From Geomonas agri (GTDB taxonomy: Bacteria; Desulfobacterota; Desulfuromonadia; Geobacterales; Geobacteraceae), in NCBI RefSeq assembly GCF_020179605.1, contig NZ_JAINZO010000005.1:1-45812 (forward strand): a DNA stretch of 45,812 nt, in the 5' to 3' direction. Below are positions 18,036 to 27,048 of this stretch, piece after piece; within the stretch, counting starts at the first letter, position 1, and the number at the start of each line of letters is the position of its first letter. A program made the position numbers and the translations under genes. Below the pieces are notes generated by a model. The model saw only the letters and a list, made by a program, of their open reading frames with translations. It made no database searches and was not told where the DNA came from.

Positions 18036-19238
18036 ATGGATAACGATCACAAAGAAGAGATGGAAACTGAAGAGGAGAGCTTTGCCGATCTGTTCGAGCG
18101 GAGCCAGAAGGACGCCGGCCGGCTTGAGCCGGGTGCCAAGGTCGAGGCGACCGTGCTGCAGATCGCCAAGGACTGGGTCTTTCTGGATACCGGCCGCAAG
18201 GGCGAAGGGGTCCTCGACATCAAGGAACTCCTTGACGCCGATGGCAACGTAAGCGTCAAGGTAGGTGACAAGGTCACCGCCTGGTTCGTCTCTTCGCGCA
18301 ACAACGAGATGCGTTTCACCACCAAGCTCGGCGCCGGGAGCAGCCACTCCGCCGGCAACGCGCAACTCGAAGAAGCTTACGCCGCGGGCATTCCGGTCCA
18401 GGGCGTGGTCGAAAAGGAAGTGAAGGGTGGTTTCGAGGTGAAGGTCGCCGGTTCCCGCGCCTTCTGCCCGTTCTCCCAGATCGCCCTGAGAAGGGTGGAG
18501 GACACCGCTGCCCTGGTAGGCAAGCAGATGTCCTTCAAGGTCACCGAGTATTCCGAGAAAGGTCGCAATATCGTTCTTTCCCACCGGGCCCTGCTCGAGG
18601 AGGAGTTGCAGCAGCAGAAGGATGCGCTTAAGGAGACCCTGAAAGTCGGTGACCGCGTGAAAGGTACCGTAACCTCTCTGCGCGACTTCGGCGCTTTCGT
18701 CTCCATCGGCGCCGTCGAAGGGCTCCTGCCGGTATCCGAGGTCGCCTGGGCTCGCGTGAACCATGTCAGTGAAGTCCTCTCCGTCGGCCAGGAAGTAGAG
18801 GTAGTAGTGAAGGGGATCGACTGGGAGAAGAACCGCATCTCCTTCTCCTTGAAAGACACCCTCGCCGATCCCTGGGAAGAGGCGGCGAGCGCTTTCCCCG
18901 AAGGCTCCTACCAGAACGGCAAGGTGGCAAGGCTTACACCGTTTGGCGCGTTTGTGACCCTGGCCAGCGGCGTCGACGGCCTGATCCATATCTCCAAGCT
19001 GGGCGCTGGCAAGCGGATCCAGCACCCGAAAGAGGTTCTCTCCGAAGGGCAGGAGGTCGAGGTGAAGGTCGAGGCGGTGGATCGCGAGGCGAAGAAAATC
19101 TCGCTCGCACTCGCTTCGGTCAGCCGCGCCGCGGAGGAGCAGGCCCAGAGCATGGACGCCTACAAGAAGACCGTGGATGAGGCTCCCAAAGGTATGGGTA
19201 CCCTGGGCGACCTGCTCAAGGCCAAACTGAAGGGGTAG
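18036..19238 (+). CDS. S1 RNA-binding domain protein (four S1 repeats, RpsA-like)
   Basis: A 400-residue cytoplasmic protein. An acidic N-terminal tail (about 1-30) is followed by four S1/OB modules at about 33-103, 115-190, 203-275 and 287-360. The third and fourth are the most typical (GTVTSLRDFGAFVSIGAVEGLLPVSE; GKVARLTPFGAFVTLASG). The first two match less well, as in the ribosome-binding end of RpsA. With four repeats it is shorter than six-repeat RpsA and may be a second S1-type protein acting on mRNA. The Shine-Dalgarno is GAGG, 9 bases before the ATG. The DUF3820 gene follows after 3 bases. Confidence 0.85.
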   Translation: MDNDHKEEMETEEESFADLFERSQKDAGRLEPGAKVEATVLQIAKDWVFLDTGRKGEGVLDIKELLDADGNVSVKVGDKVTAWFVSSRNNEMRFTTKLGAGSSHSAGNAQLEEAYAAGIPVQGVVEKEVKGGFEVKVAGSRAFCPFSQIALRRVEDTAALVGKQMSFKVTEYSEKGRNIVLSHRALLEEELQQQKDALKETLKVGDRVKGTVTSLRDFGAFVSIGAVEGLLPVSEVAWARVNHVSEVLSVGQEVEVVVKGIDWEKNRISFSLKDTLADPWEEAASAFPEGSYQNGKVARLTPFGAFVTLASGVDGLIHISKLGAGKRIQHPKEVLSEGQEVEVKVEAVDREAKKISLALASVSRAAEEQAQSMDAYKKTVDEAPKGMGTLGDLLKAKLKG

Positions 19239-19241
19239 CCG

Positions 19242-19469
19242 TTGGAGGATCTTTTCCCCGATCCAGCCCAACTGCTGAAGCTGGCCCGCACCCGGATGCC
19301 CTACGGCAAGTATTCCGGGTCACTGCTGGTGGACCTGCCCGAACCGTACCTGGTCTGGATGCGGCAGAAGGGGGTTCCCGATGGGGAACTGGGAGCCATG
19401 CTGGAGTCCATGTACGAAATAAAGGCCAACGGCCTGGAGTACCTGTTCGATCCGCTACTGCACCGCTGA
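19242..19469 (+). CDS. DUF3820 family small protein
   Basis: A 75-residue protein with a TTG start at 19242, 3 bases after the S1-domain gene and preceded by AAGGGG; the tight spacing argues for translational coupling. The MPYGKYSGSLLVDLPEPYLVWM stretch matches the DUF3820 (putative quorum-sensing-regulated virulence factor) family, a short domain also seen fused to exonucleases. No catalytic function is known to me. Followed by an intrinsic terminator. Confidence 0.78.
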   Translation: MEDLFPDPAQLLKLARTRMPYGKYSGSLLVDLPEPYLVWMRQKGVPDGELGAMLESMYEIKANGLEYLFDPLLHR

Positions 19470-19491
19470 TCGGCAGCCTCCTCCAAAACAA

Positions 19492-19530
19492 AAAGCCCCT
19501 CTTGCCGTAAGGTAAGGGGGGCTTTGCTTT
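19492..19530 (+). terminator. Intrinsic terminator after the S1/DUF3820 operon
   Basis: The stem AAGCCCCTCTTGCC / GGTAAGGGGGGCTT with loop GTAA contains two wobble pairs and is followed by TGCTTTT. It starts 22 bases after the DUF3820 stop. Confidence 0.85.
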
Positions 19531-19545
19531 TCACGCTGGGCCGGA

Positions 19546-20040
19546 TCAGCGGCTCCACTCCACCCGGACCATGCGCTGATCATGGCTCCACTTGTAGTGC
19601 AACTCGCCTCGCTGCGACTTATAGATCTCTCGCCCGATTTTTTGGGCCAGCTTGTCCTCGGTGGTCGTGACGATGATGCCGCCATTATCCTCCTTGATCT
19701 CCATGATCCGCCCCAGCGGGTTTTTCTCCCTGTGCTTCACCTCCTGTTGTCTCACTGTGTTCAGGATCTCTTCCCTATGTTGGGAAAGATATGGCCCAGA
19801 GAGCGTCACAACGCCGGCAGGATCTTCACCTACTATGCGCTGGCAGGCCGGGCAGAGAACGTCGCCGCTAGACGAGGCAGACGAGCCGCTCTCGATCTGC
19901 CAACGCTTGTTGCGGTAGACGATGCCGCACCCCTTGCAGACTGTTCCCTCTGGCAGCCCGTGTTTAGGCAGGTAAGGTTCGAGGCTGCGGATGGTCCTTT
20001 GTCCTTTCTCTTCCATTGTTATTCTGGATCCGCGTGGCAT
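19546..20040 (-). CDS. BCAM0308-like zinc-ribbon protein
   Basis: A 164-residue basic protein starting at the ATG at 20040 behind TGGAGGT. The N-terminus is MPRGSRITMEEKGQR, followed by a Cys4 zinc ribbon with CKGCG and CPACQ about 30 residues apart. A C-terminal alpha/beta region (IIVTTTEDKLAQKIGREIY) resembles NMD3-like RNA/protein-binding folds. From memory this is the BCAM0308-type family found in proteobacteria; no activity is established. It faces the terminator of the S1 operon. Confidence 0.7.
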   Translation of the reverse strand: MPRGSRITMEEKGQRTIRSLEPYLPKHGLPEGTVCKGCGIVYRNKRWQIESGSSASSSGDVLCPACQRIVGEDPAGVVTLSGPYLSQHREEILNTVRQQEVKHREKNPLGRIMEIKEDNGGIIVTTTEDKLAQKIGREIYKSQRGELHYKWSHDQRMVRVEWSR

Positions 20041-20354
20041 GGCTACCTCCATTGTTTTGGGCTAGCAAAATTAGCACCGGCTAAGTATAACACTCGCGTT
20101 CAGCAGGGGAAGCAGTCCGGGGAGGAAAGACTTGCTGAGCGGACCTAAGATCGCAGAGGGGATGGGCGTCGTCATTGCGGGGACCGGCATAAGGGAGGGA
20201 CGCTGGAAGGTTAGGGCAGAACAAGAGCAGGTGTGGAAAAGGTCTCAAGCGAGGGAGGGCGTTGTAACGAGAGGAAGGCACCACAAAGGGGCCTGCCCTC
20301 GGCGGCACGGTAGAGCATCAACCGGCGCACTCCCCCCAGCGAGCCAAAACGGAA
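20041..20354. other. Intergenic stretch without a convincing gene
   Basis: The segment next to the zinc-ribbon gene contains its Shine-Dalgarno and, on the minus strand, a TTATACTT element about 35-50 bases upstream that could be a -10 box. The remaining 250 bases hold only open frames with poor composition and no ribosome sites. I see nothing else that I can name. Confidence 0.5.
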
Positions 20355-20382
20355 AAGGCCCGGTGCTTTCGCATCGGGCCTT
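20355..20382 (-). terminator. Intrinsic terminator for a minus-strand small gene
   Basis: The stem AAGGCCCGGTGC / GCATCGGGCCTT (one G-T pair) with loop TTTC. Read on the minus strand it ends in TTTT, and it starts 20 bases after the stop of the small frame at 20402-20560, supporting a short transcript there. Confidence 0.65.
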
Positions 20383-20401
20383 CCTAAAATGTAACTGGCG
20401 C

Positions 20402-20560
20402 TTAAATCTTGAGATCCTTTACCCCTATCCGCCGGTGGAAGCTTTTTCCTCGCGGCGTAGTGGCATGCTCCGGCGGGACCATGTCACCCGTGTCTCGCGG
20501 TTTCTTCCCCTTTTTGAAGCGGTTTGCACGCGCATGACGGATGAGATTATTATAGGCCAA
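20402..20560 (-). CDS. Putative small basic protein (52 aa)
   Basis: A 52-residue frame from a TTG at 20560, with AAGGAG about 10 bases upstream and a terminator 20 bases downstream. The product is strongly basic (RHARANRFKKGKKPRD ... GKSFHRRIGVKDLKI), which could mean nucleic-acid binding. I recognise no family. Support is limited to the ribosome site, composition and terminator; the transcript could instead be a small RNA. Confidence 0.35.
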   Translation of the reverse strand: MAYNNLIRHARANRFKKGKKPRDTGDMVPPEHATTPRGKSFHRRIGVKDLKI

Positions 20561-20993
20561 TCGGCTTGATCTCCTTAAGCGCCAGCTACGAGCTCCAGAG
20601 TGCCGTAAAGGTTTATGTGAGACCACGCTCTTTTGTAAAGCATCTCCCCGGAAAACGCTTCAGGCTATTCCTCATACTTTGGGGAATTGCACACCACGTC
20701 TGAAACCTGGGAAGTTTTAAGTGTGGAATAATCAGGGTACCTCACGCCACCTTTACCTGTACCCCAGAGCTGTTTTCAAAGAACAACTCTTTGCTACGAT
20801 TTAAGTGTACGCCTGCCCCTTTTAAGAGTCAACAGGTTGATTGATCGACACTTTAGACTGTTTTGTTAGTGAGGATGAATGTTTTGTGCAGGCCACTGCT
20901 ACTCTGCCGACAGATTGAAACTAGGGCATCTGGTCCGCCGGAGCGCTTGTCGCAGTTTAAGGGCATGGTAGCATTGAGATTTTCGGAGGAGCC
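20561..20993. other. 433-base intergenic region with hairpins and a direct repeat
   Basis: I find no credible gene here. Visible structure: inverted repeat GGGTAC/GTACCC (20735-20740 and 20759-20764), inverted repeat CAAAGA/TCTTTG (20777-20793), and a 9-base direct repeat TTTAAGTGT (20716-20724 and 20800-20808). It is noticeably more AT-rich than the flanking genes. It must hold the promoter of pcm and perhaps that of the small minus-strand gene; a structured RNA is possible but unproven. Confidence 0.4.
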
Positions 20994-21659
20994 ATGACCA
21001 GCGATGCGAAAATGGAACTTGCAGCGAGGAAGGAGCGCATGCTGAGCCAGCACCTTATGGCGCGCGGTATTGTGGACCCGGCGGTGCTGAGAGCTATGGC
21101 AGAGGTGCCGCGCGAAGCCTTCCTCCCGCCCGGCATGGAGTACCTCGCCTACGAGGACGGACCGCTCCCGATCCAGGACGGGCAGACCATCTCGCAGCCC
21201 TACATCGTGGCGTACATGATAGAGGCGCTGAAACTGCAGGGGGGTGAGAAGGTCCTGGAGATCGGCACCGGTTCTGGCTACGCGGCTGCAGTGTTGAGCC
21301 TTTGTGCGGGGGAGGTCTTCACCGTGGAGCGTATCCCGTCCCTGGCGCACCTGGCCGGGCAGCGCCTGCGCGAACTCGGCTACGGCAACGTGACGGTTCA
21401 TCTCGGCGACGGCACGCTGGGGTGGCGGGAGCATGCCCCTTACGACGCCATCGTGGTTACCGCCGGTGCCCCCGACGTGCCGAAAGAGCTCGAAGAGCAG
21501 CTGGCGCCGGGCGGGCGGCTGGTGATCCCGGTGGGACCGACGCAGCATCTGCAGGACCTGGTGCGGGTGCACCGAGACCGCAGCGGTGGGCTGCACCAAG
21601 AAACCCTCTGCGCGGTCCGTTTCGTGCCGCTGATCGGCGCGCAGGGGTGGGATGACTAG
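20994..21659 (+). CDS. pcm: Protein-L-isoaspartate O-methyltransferase
   Basis: A 221-residue cytoplasmic methyltransferase that repairs isoaspartyl residues in aged proteins using SAM. It has the family N-terminus (MLSQHLMARGIVDPAVLRAM, VPREAFLP), the QTISQPYIVAYMIEAL substrate motif and the SAM-binding VLEIGTGSGYAAAVLS. The ATG at 20994 has TCGGAGGAG upstream. It overlaps the convergent pseudouridine synthase gene by 4 bases at their stops. Confidence 0.96.
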   Translation: MTSDAKMELAARKERMLSQHLMARGIVDPAVLRAMAEVPREAFLPPGMEYLAYEDGPLPIQDGQTISQPYIVAYMIEALKLQGGEKVLEIGTGSGYAAAVLSLCAGEVFTVERIPSLAHLAGQRLRELGYGNVTVHLGDGTLGWREHAPYDAIVVTAGAPDVPKELEEQLAPGGRLVIPVGPTQHLQDLVRVHRDRSGGLHQETLCAVRFVPLIGAQGWDD

Positions 21660-22567
21660 GAGAGCGCCAAAGTCTCGGCGGCCGGGACGTCGTTCAGTGT
21701 CTGAAGGAACGACTCCTCGCTCACCGCGCCGCAGCGGGTGGCGAGCCGCAGCAGTTGCTCCGGCAACGGCGCCGGGATATCGACCTCTTCGCCGGTAGCC
21801 GGGTGCACTAGCGTGGTCCGGAAGGAGTGCAGCGCGTGGCCGGTGAAGCCGGAAAGCTTCCTGCCGCCGTAGCGCTTGTCGCCCAGGATAGGGTGCCCGA
21901 TCAACTTGAAGTGCTGCCTGATCTGGTGCATGCGCCCGGTGAGCGGGTACACCGCCAAGAGTGACACGCCGCCCCCCTGGAAGAGCCTCAGGTAACTGGT
22001 CTGGGACTCCTTGCCTTCCAGCGCCGCGTCAATGGTTCCCTGCTTCTGCAGTTTCCCCTCCACCATGGCGAGGTACAGCTTGCCGAGCCCTTCCTCCTGC
22101 ACCATCTTGCCGAACATCCCCGCGGCGACCGAGCTTTTGGCCAGGATGATGGCCCCCGAGGTTCCCTTGTCGAGCCGATTCACCGGACGCAGCCTGCCGA
22201 CGCCGTCGCGCTTTTTCAAAAGCGTCTCCGCCAGGTCGACCAGCGTGATCTCTTCGGGATCTTCGGTGCGGTGTACAGCAAGGCCGGCCGGCTTGTTGAA
22301 GCAGATGATCCAGCTGTCCTCGAACAGGATGTCAAGGTCCGGGGTGAGCCGGGCCAGGAATGCCGCCGTCTTGCTGCTTTCCTTGAGGGTGACCTGGTCG
22401 GCGTAGTGCAGAATGTCCGCGGGTTCGGCCGGAGCGCCGTTCACCTTGAGGTGCCCTGAGTTGATCAGCTTTTTGATGTAGGAGAACTGCGCGCTGGGAA
22501 GGAGGTTGCGCATGAAACTATCCACGCGCCGCAGGTGGTCTTGGGCCGTTATCTCGTAGGTTAACAT
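21656..22567 (-). CDS. RluA-family pseudouridine synthase
   Basis: A 303-residue enzyme. An S4 RNA-binding domain (about 14-70, MRNLLPSAQFSYIKKLINSGHLKVNG) is followed by the catalytic RluA domain with RPVNRLDKGTSGAIILAKS (catalytic Asp), PLTGRMHQIRQH and GHPILGDKRYGG. It isomerises uridines in rRNA or tRNA; which site (RluC- or RluD-like) cannot be told. The ATG at 22567 gives the standard MLTYEI start, though its Shine-Dalgarno is weak. It converges on pcm with a 4-base stop overlap and no room for a terminator. Confidence 0.93.
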   Translation of the reverse strand: MLTYEITAQDHLRRVDSFMRNLLPSAQFSYIKKLINSGHLKVNGAPAEPADILHYADQVTLKESSKTAAFLARLTPDLDILFEDSWIICFNKPAGLAVHRTEDPEEITLVDLAETLLKKRDGVGRLRPVNRLDKGTSGAIILAKSSVAAGMFGKMVQEEGLGKLYLAMVEGKLQKQGTIDAALEGKESQTSYLRLFQGGGVSLLAVYPLTGRMHQIRQHFKLIGHPILGDKRYGGRKLSGFTGHALHSFRTTLVHPATGEEVDIPAPLPEQLLRLATRCGAVSEESFLQTLNDVPAAETLALS

Positions 22568-22627
22568 GGGTCGGAGTATACCTTCATGAGGAGGAAGGCG
22601 CAAGGGAATCCGGCCCAAGCTGCCAAT

Positions 22628-22666
22628 CCCCTCACCCCTGCCCCTCTCCCGGCGGGCGAGGGGATG
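22628..22666. repeat. C-rich intergenic palindromic element
   Basis: The segment holds CCCCTC-type runs followed by a stem (CCCCTC ... GAGGGG) around TCCCGGCGGGC. It resembles the elements at 12866-12889 and 31394-31426, suggesting a family of short GC-rich intergenic repeats. Confidence 0.5.
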
Positions 22667-22669
22667 GAT

Positions 22670-22706
22670 AAAGAAAAGGGCGCACCCTGGTGGGGGTGCG
22701 CCCTTT
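22670..22706 (-). terminator. Intrinsic terminator of enolase
   Basis: A 13-bp perfect stem AAAGGGCGCACCC / GGGTGCGCCCTTT with a 6-base loop. On the minus strand it is followed by TTTTCTTT. It lies 25 bases after the eno stop. Confidence 0.9.
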
Positions 22707-22730
22707 GTTGCAGCTAGCGGACGGGGTCCG

Positions 22731-24071
<1,341 letters not shown>

Positions 24072-24180
24072 TTAATGGAGCCTTCGTTATATAACATATC
24101 TGCCCTCAAAGGGAAGCAGGTTTTGTAAATTTTTGCTAACATGGCGAAGCGACAGCGGTTCCCAAGACATTTGGTTTAGA

Positions 24181-24210
24181 TTGACAGTGCTGGAATAAAC
24201 GGGATATATT
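24181..24210 (+). promoter_or_regulatory. Putative sigma70 promoter of the pgpH-ybeY operon
   Basis: A consensus TTGACA (24181-24186) and TATATT (24205-24210) are 18 bases apart, about 60 bases upstream of the start at 24270. It is the best promoter match in the eno-pgpH divergent gap. Confidence 0.6.
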
Positions 24211-24269
24211 GTCCCCTTGCTGCTATTCTTGCAGTCTCTGTCCTTACGACACGGGAACCATTGAAGATA

Positions 24270-26645
24270 ATGCCCACCGAAAGCGGCGACAAACAGACAA
24301 TTCAGAAGAGTTCGCTGATCCGGCTCTACGACAGCTGGATGGGAGCGGTTGCCCAAGGTCTCACCTGTGACAGGAATGAGAAGCGCAGTCGCTTCATCAT
24401 GCTGTTCCTCACCGCCTTATTCCTCACCCTGCTCATCATTCCGAGTCCGCAGTTCCTGTCGGTGCAGTACCGCGAAGGCGATATCGCCACCTCCGATATT
24501 CGTGCCACCCAGGACTATCTCATCGAGGACCTGCTACTGACCGAGAAGAAAAGGGCGGAGGCAGAGGGTGCCGCGCCGTTCGTCTATACTCTCGCCGCCA
24601 ACGGCAATATTGAACTCGTGCGTCGCTTCGATGACGCGCTGGATGTCGTGGACGACCCCTCCATGCACGGGGAGGCCAGGCGCAAGGCAGTAGTCGCCGT
24701 GCTCGGCGTCGATATCTCGACCCAGGAACTCGCGGCACTCTCCCACGTCAAGCAGCAGCGGGCTTTCCTCTCCGACCTGGGGCGGCAGTTGGCCCCCCTG
24801 TACCGGCAGCGCATCGTTGCCGACCGCGGCCACTTCGCCGCCGACCTGCGCCACGGCATCGTGGTGGTGGATGACGCTACCCGGCAGGACGTCGCCGGAG
24901 GAGACTACAGTGCGAGCATCGATCTCCCTGCGGCGCGCCGCATCTTCTCCCAGGCAACCCTGACCCAGGGGGCAGCGTCCCACGACCTGGAGCTGCTCAA
25001 GGGCGTGGCGCTGCGCATGATGGCTCCCAACCTCTCCTTCGACCGTAACGGCACCGATGCCAAGAAGAGTGAAGCGCGCACCGCAGTGCGCCCGGTGCTT
25101 TTCAAGATGAAGCGCGGTGAAATGATCGTCCGGGTCGGGGAGCGGGTTACCTCCGAGCAGGCGATGAAGCTGGAGAAGATTTTCAAGGCCAGGACCAGCA
25201 CCCCCGTTCTTACCGGTCTGGGGATCTTCGGCCTCATCCTGGTGCTCTGCTACGCGCCGTACCGCTTTGGCCGCAAGAACATCAGGAAGTTCAACCCGAC
25301 CAACAAGGACATCCTGCTGCTGTCGCTGCTGACGGTGGCCAACTTCGCCGTGCTGAAGCTGGTCTCGGCGGTCTCCACCGCCTTGGGGGGACTTTTCCCC
25401 TCCATCGACACGGCGAGTTACTTCTACCTGTTCCCGTTTGCGGCCTCCGCCATCATCGTCAGGATCATCCTGAACTCCGAGGTGGCCCTGGTCTACTGCG
25501 CCATCACCGCCCCGCTTACCGGGATCATGCTGAATAACTCGCTCCAGGTGGTGGTCTACGCCCTGCTGGGCGGCATCGTGGGCGCCCACGGCGTGCGCCA
25601 GTGCAAGGAGCGCGGCACCATCTACAGCGCCGGGTTCAAGGTGAGCGCGGTAAACATGGCGCTGGCGGTCTGCTTCCACGTCTATAACGACAGTCCGCTC
25701 TCGCTGCAGCCGCTGTACTGCATCATCTTCGCCTTCCTGGGTGGCCTGATCAACGCGGTCTACGTCTCGGGCACCATCCCGCTCATCGAGGCGCTGTTCC
25801 AGTACACCACCGACGTCAAGCTCCTGGAACTCGCCAACCTCAACTCGCCGCTATTGCGCGAGCTGATGATCCGCGCCCCCGGCACCTACCACCACAGTGT
25901 GCTGGTGGGCAACATGGTGGAGGCGGGCGCCGAGGCGATCAACGCCAACCCGCTTCTGGCCCGCGTCGCAGCCTACTACCACGACGTCGGCAAGCTGAAG
26001 AAGCCGCAGTACTTTATCGAGAACATCCGTGACGGCGAGAACCGCCACGACAAGCTCTCTCCCAGCATGAGCGCCCTCATCCTCATCTCGCACATGAAGG
26101 ACGGGGTCGAGCTTGCCAAGGAACACCGCATCGGGCAGCCGATCATCGAGATTATCCGGCAGTCCCACGGCACCTCGCTGATCAACTACTTCTACCTGAA
26201 GGCGAAGGGGCTGGAGACGCCGGGCTCACCACCGGTGGACGAGCGCGACTTCCGCTACCCGGGACCCAAGCCGCAGACCAGGGAGGCCGGGCTCGTGCTC
26301 CTGGCCGACTGCGTGGAGGCCGCCTCGCGCACCCTCGCCGACCCGACCCCGGCCAGGATCCAGGGGCTGGTGCAGAAGATCATCAACAACATCTTCATCG
26401 ACGGTCAGCTGGACGAGTGCGAGCTGACCCTGAAGAACTTGCACGAGATAGCCAAGAGCTTCAACCAGATACTCGCGGGGATCTATCACCAGCGCATCGA
26501 TTACCCCGAACCTGCCTACAAGGAGAAGACGATTGCCAAGAAGCCAGAGGATATCGATAGCGAACCGCCAAAGGCGGATGCCGGTCGCGAAGACGCAGCT
26601 GCGAAAGGTGGCGCAGAGGATCTTAGACGCCTTGGGATGTCCTGA
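24270..26645 (+). CDS. pgpH: 7TM-HD family protein, c-di-AMP phosphodiesterase PgpH-like (YqfF)
   Basis: A 791-residue membrane protein. An N-terminal helix near 50 is followed by a large extracytoplasmic 7TMR-HDED region (about 75-310), a seven-helix membrane domain (about 315-500) and a cytoplasmic HD phosphohydrolase (about 525-690). Metal ligands include H541 (YHHSVLVGNM), H571-D572 (YYHDVGKLKKPQYF) and the later SHMKDG and RQSHGT histidines. PgpH of Gram-positives hydrolyses c-di-AMP; the substrate here is inferred from family. I took the ATG at 24270; a TTG at 24261 is possible and neither has a strong ribosome site. A charged C-terminal tail overlaps ybeY by 113 bases. Confidence 0.88.
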   Translation: MPTESGDKQTIQKSSLIRLYDSWMGAVAQGLTCDRNEKRSRFIMLFLTALFLTLLIIPSPQFLSVQYREGDIATSDIRATQDYLIEDLLLTEKKRAEAEGAAPFVYTLAANGNIELVRRFDDALDVVDDPSMHGEARRKAVVAVLGVDISTQELAALSHVKQQRAFLSDLGRQLAPLYRQRIVADRGHFAADLRHGIVVVDDATRQDVAGGDYSASIDLPAARRIFSQATLTQGAASHDLELLKGVALRMMAPNLSFDRNGTDAKKSEARTAVRPVLFKMKRGEMIVRVGERVTSEQAMKLEKIFKARTSTPVLTGLGIFGLILVLCYAPYRFGRKNIRKFNPTNKDILLLSLLTVANFAVLKLVSAVSTALGGLFPSIDTASYFYLFPFAASAIIVRIILNSEVALVYCAITAPLTGIMLNNSLQVVVYALLGGIVGAHGVRQCKERGTIYSAGFKVSAVNMALAVCFHVYNDSPLSLQPLYCIIFAFLGGLINAVYVSGTIPLIEALFQYTTDVKLLELANLNSPLLRELMIRAPGTYHHSVLVGNMVEAGAEAINANPLLARVAAYYHDVGKLKKPQYFIENIRDGENRHDKLSPSMSALILISHMKDGVELAKEHRIGQPIIEIIRQSHGTSLINYFYLKAKGLETPGSPPVDERDFRYPGPKPQTREAGLVLLADCVEAASRTLADPTPARIQGLVQKIINNIFIDGQLDECELTLKNLHEIAKSFNQILAGIYHQRIDYPEPAYKEKTIAKKPEDIDSEPPKADAGREDAAAKGGAEDLRRLGMS

Positions 26646-26997
26646 GGCGGAACTCTCCGTCAGCATCGTGGGGGACCGGTCCATCCGGGTCCTGAACCGG
26701 GAGTACCTGGGGCGGGACAAGGCCACCAACGTGATCTCCTTCGCCATGCAGGAAGGGGAGTTCGGCGCCATCAATCCCGACGTTCTGGGCGACGTGGTCA
26801 TCTCCGTCGACACCGCGGCGCGCGAGGCCGAGGAAGCCGGGCAGACCTTCCTGGAGCGCCTCTACTTCCTGCTTTTGCACGGCATCCTGCACATCACCGG
26901 CTACGACCATGAAAGAAGCGGCGAGGCCGAGGCCGCCCGCATGGAGGCCAAGGAGCGTGAGATCTTCTCCCTGCTGGTCGAGGAAGGGCTTGTCTAG
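26533..26997 (+). CDS. ybeY: Endoribonuclease YbeY
   Basis: A 154-residue metalloprotein for 16S rRNA 3'-end maturation and ribosome quality control. The zinc motif HGILHITGYDHE (HxxxHxxxxDH) is intact, as is DKATNVISFAM. The start is the TTG at 26533, placed by AAGGAG seven bases upstream and by the family's usual xxISIANRQRR beginning. This gives a 113-base overlap with the end of pgpH in another frame. The pgpH-ybeY order is conserved in many bacteria; phoH, often adjacent, is not in this window. Confidence 0.92.
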   Translation: MPRSQRISIANRQRRMPVAKTQLRKVAQRILDALGCPEAELSVSIVGDRSIRVLNREYLGRDKATNVISFAMQEGEFGAINPDVLGDVVISVDTAAREAEEAGQTFLERLYFLLLHGILHITGYDHERSGEAEAARMEAKEREIFSLLVEEGLV

Positions 26998-27008
26998 CCG
27001 GGGCAGGG

Positions 27009-27043
27009 GCCTGCCGGCCGAAGCCTCAGCGAAGGCCGGAGGC
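27009..27043. repeat. Short GC palindrome covering the dgkA ribosome-binding site
   Basis: The arms GCCTGCCGGCC (27009-27019) and GGCCGGAGGC (27034-27043) pair with one bulged base around a 14-base loop. The right arm contains the GGAGG Shine-Dalgarno of the next gene. On the minus strand the element would read PPAFAEASAGRP, a peptide I recall as a recurrent artefact of a dispersed palindromic repeat in bacterial genomes. Confidence 0.5.
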
Positions 27044-27048
27044 TCGAT

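Noticed and set aside
20132..20569. A 145-codon plus-strand frame in the gene-poor gap
   Set aside because: It reads through the terminator stem at 20355-20382, has no ribosome site and an unprotein-like composition.
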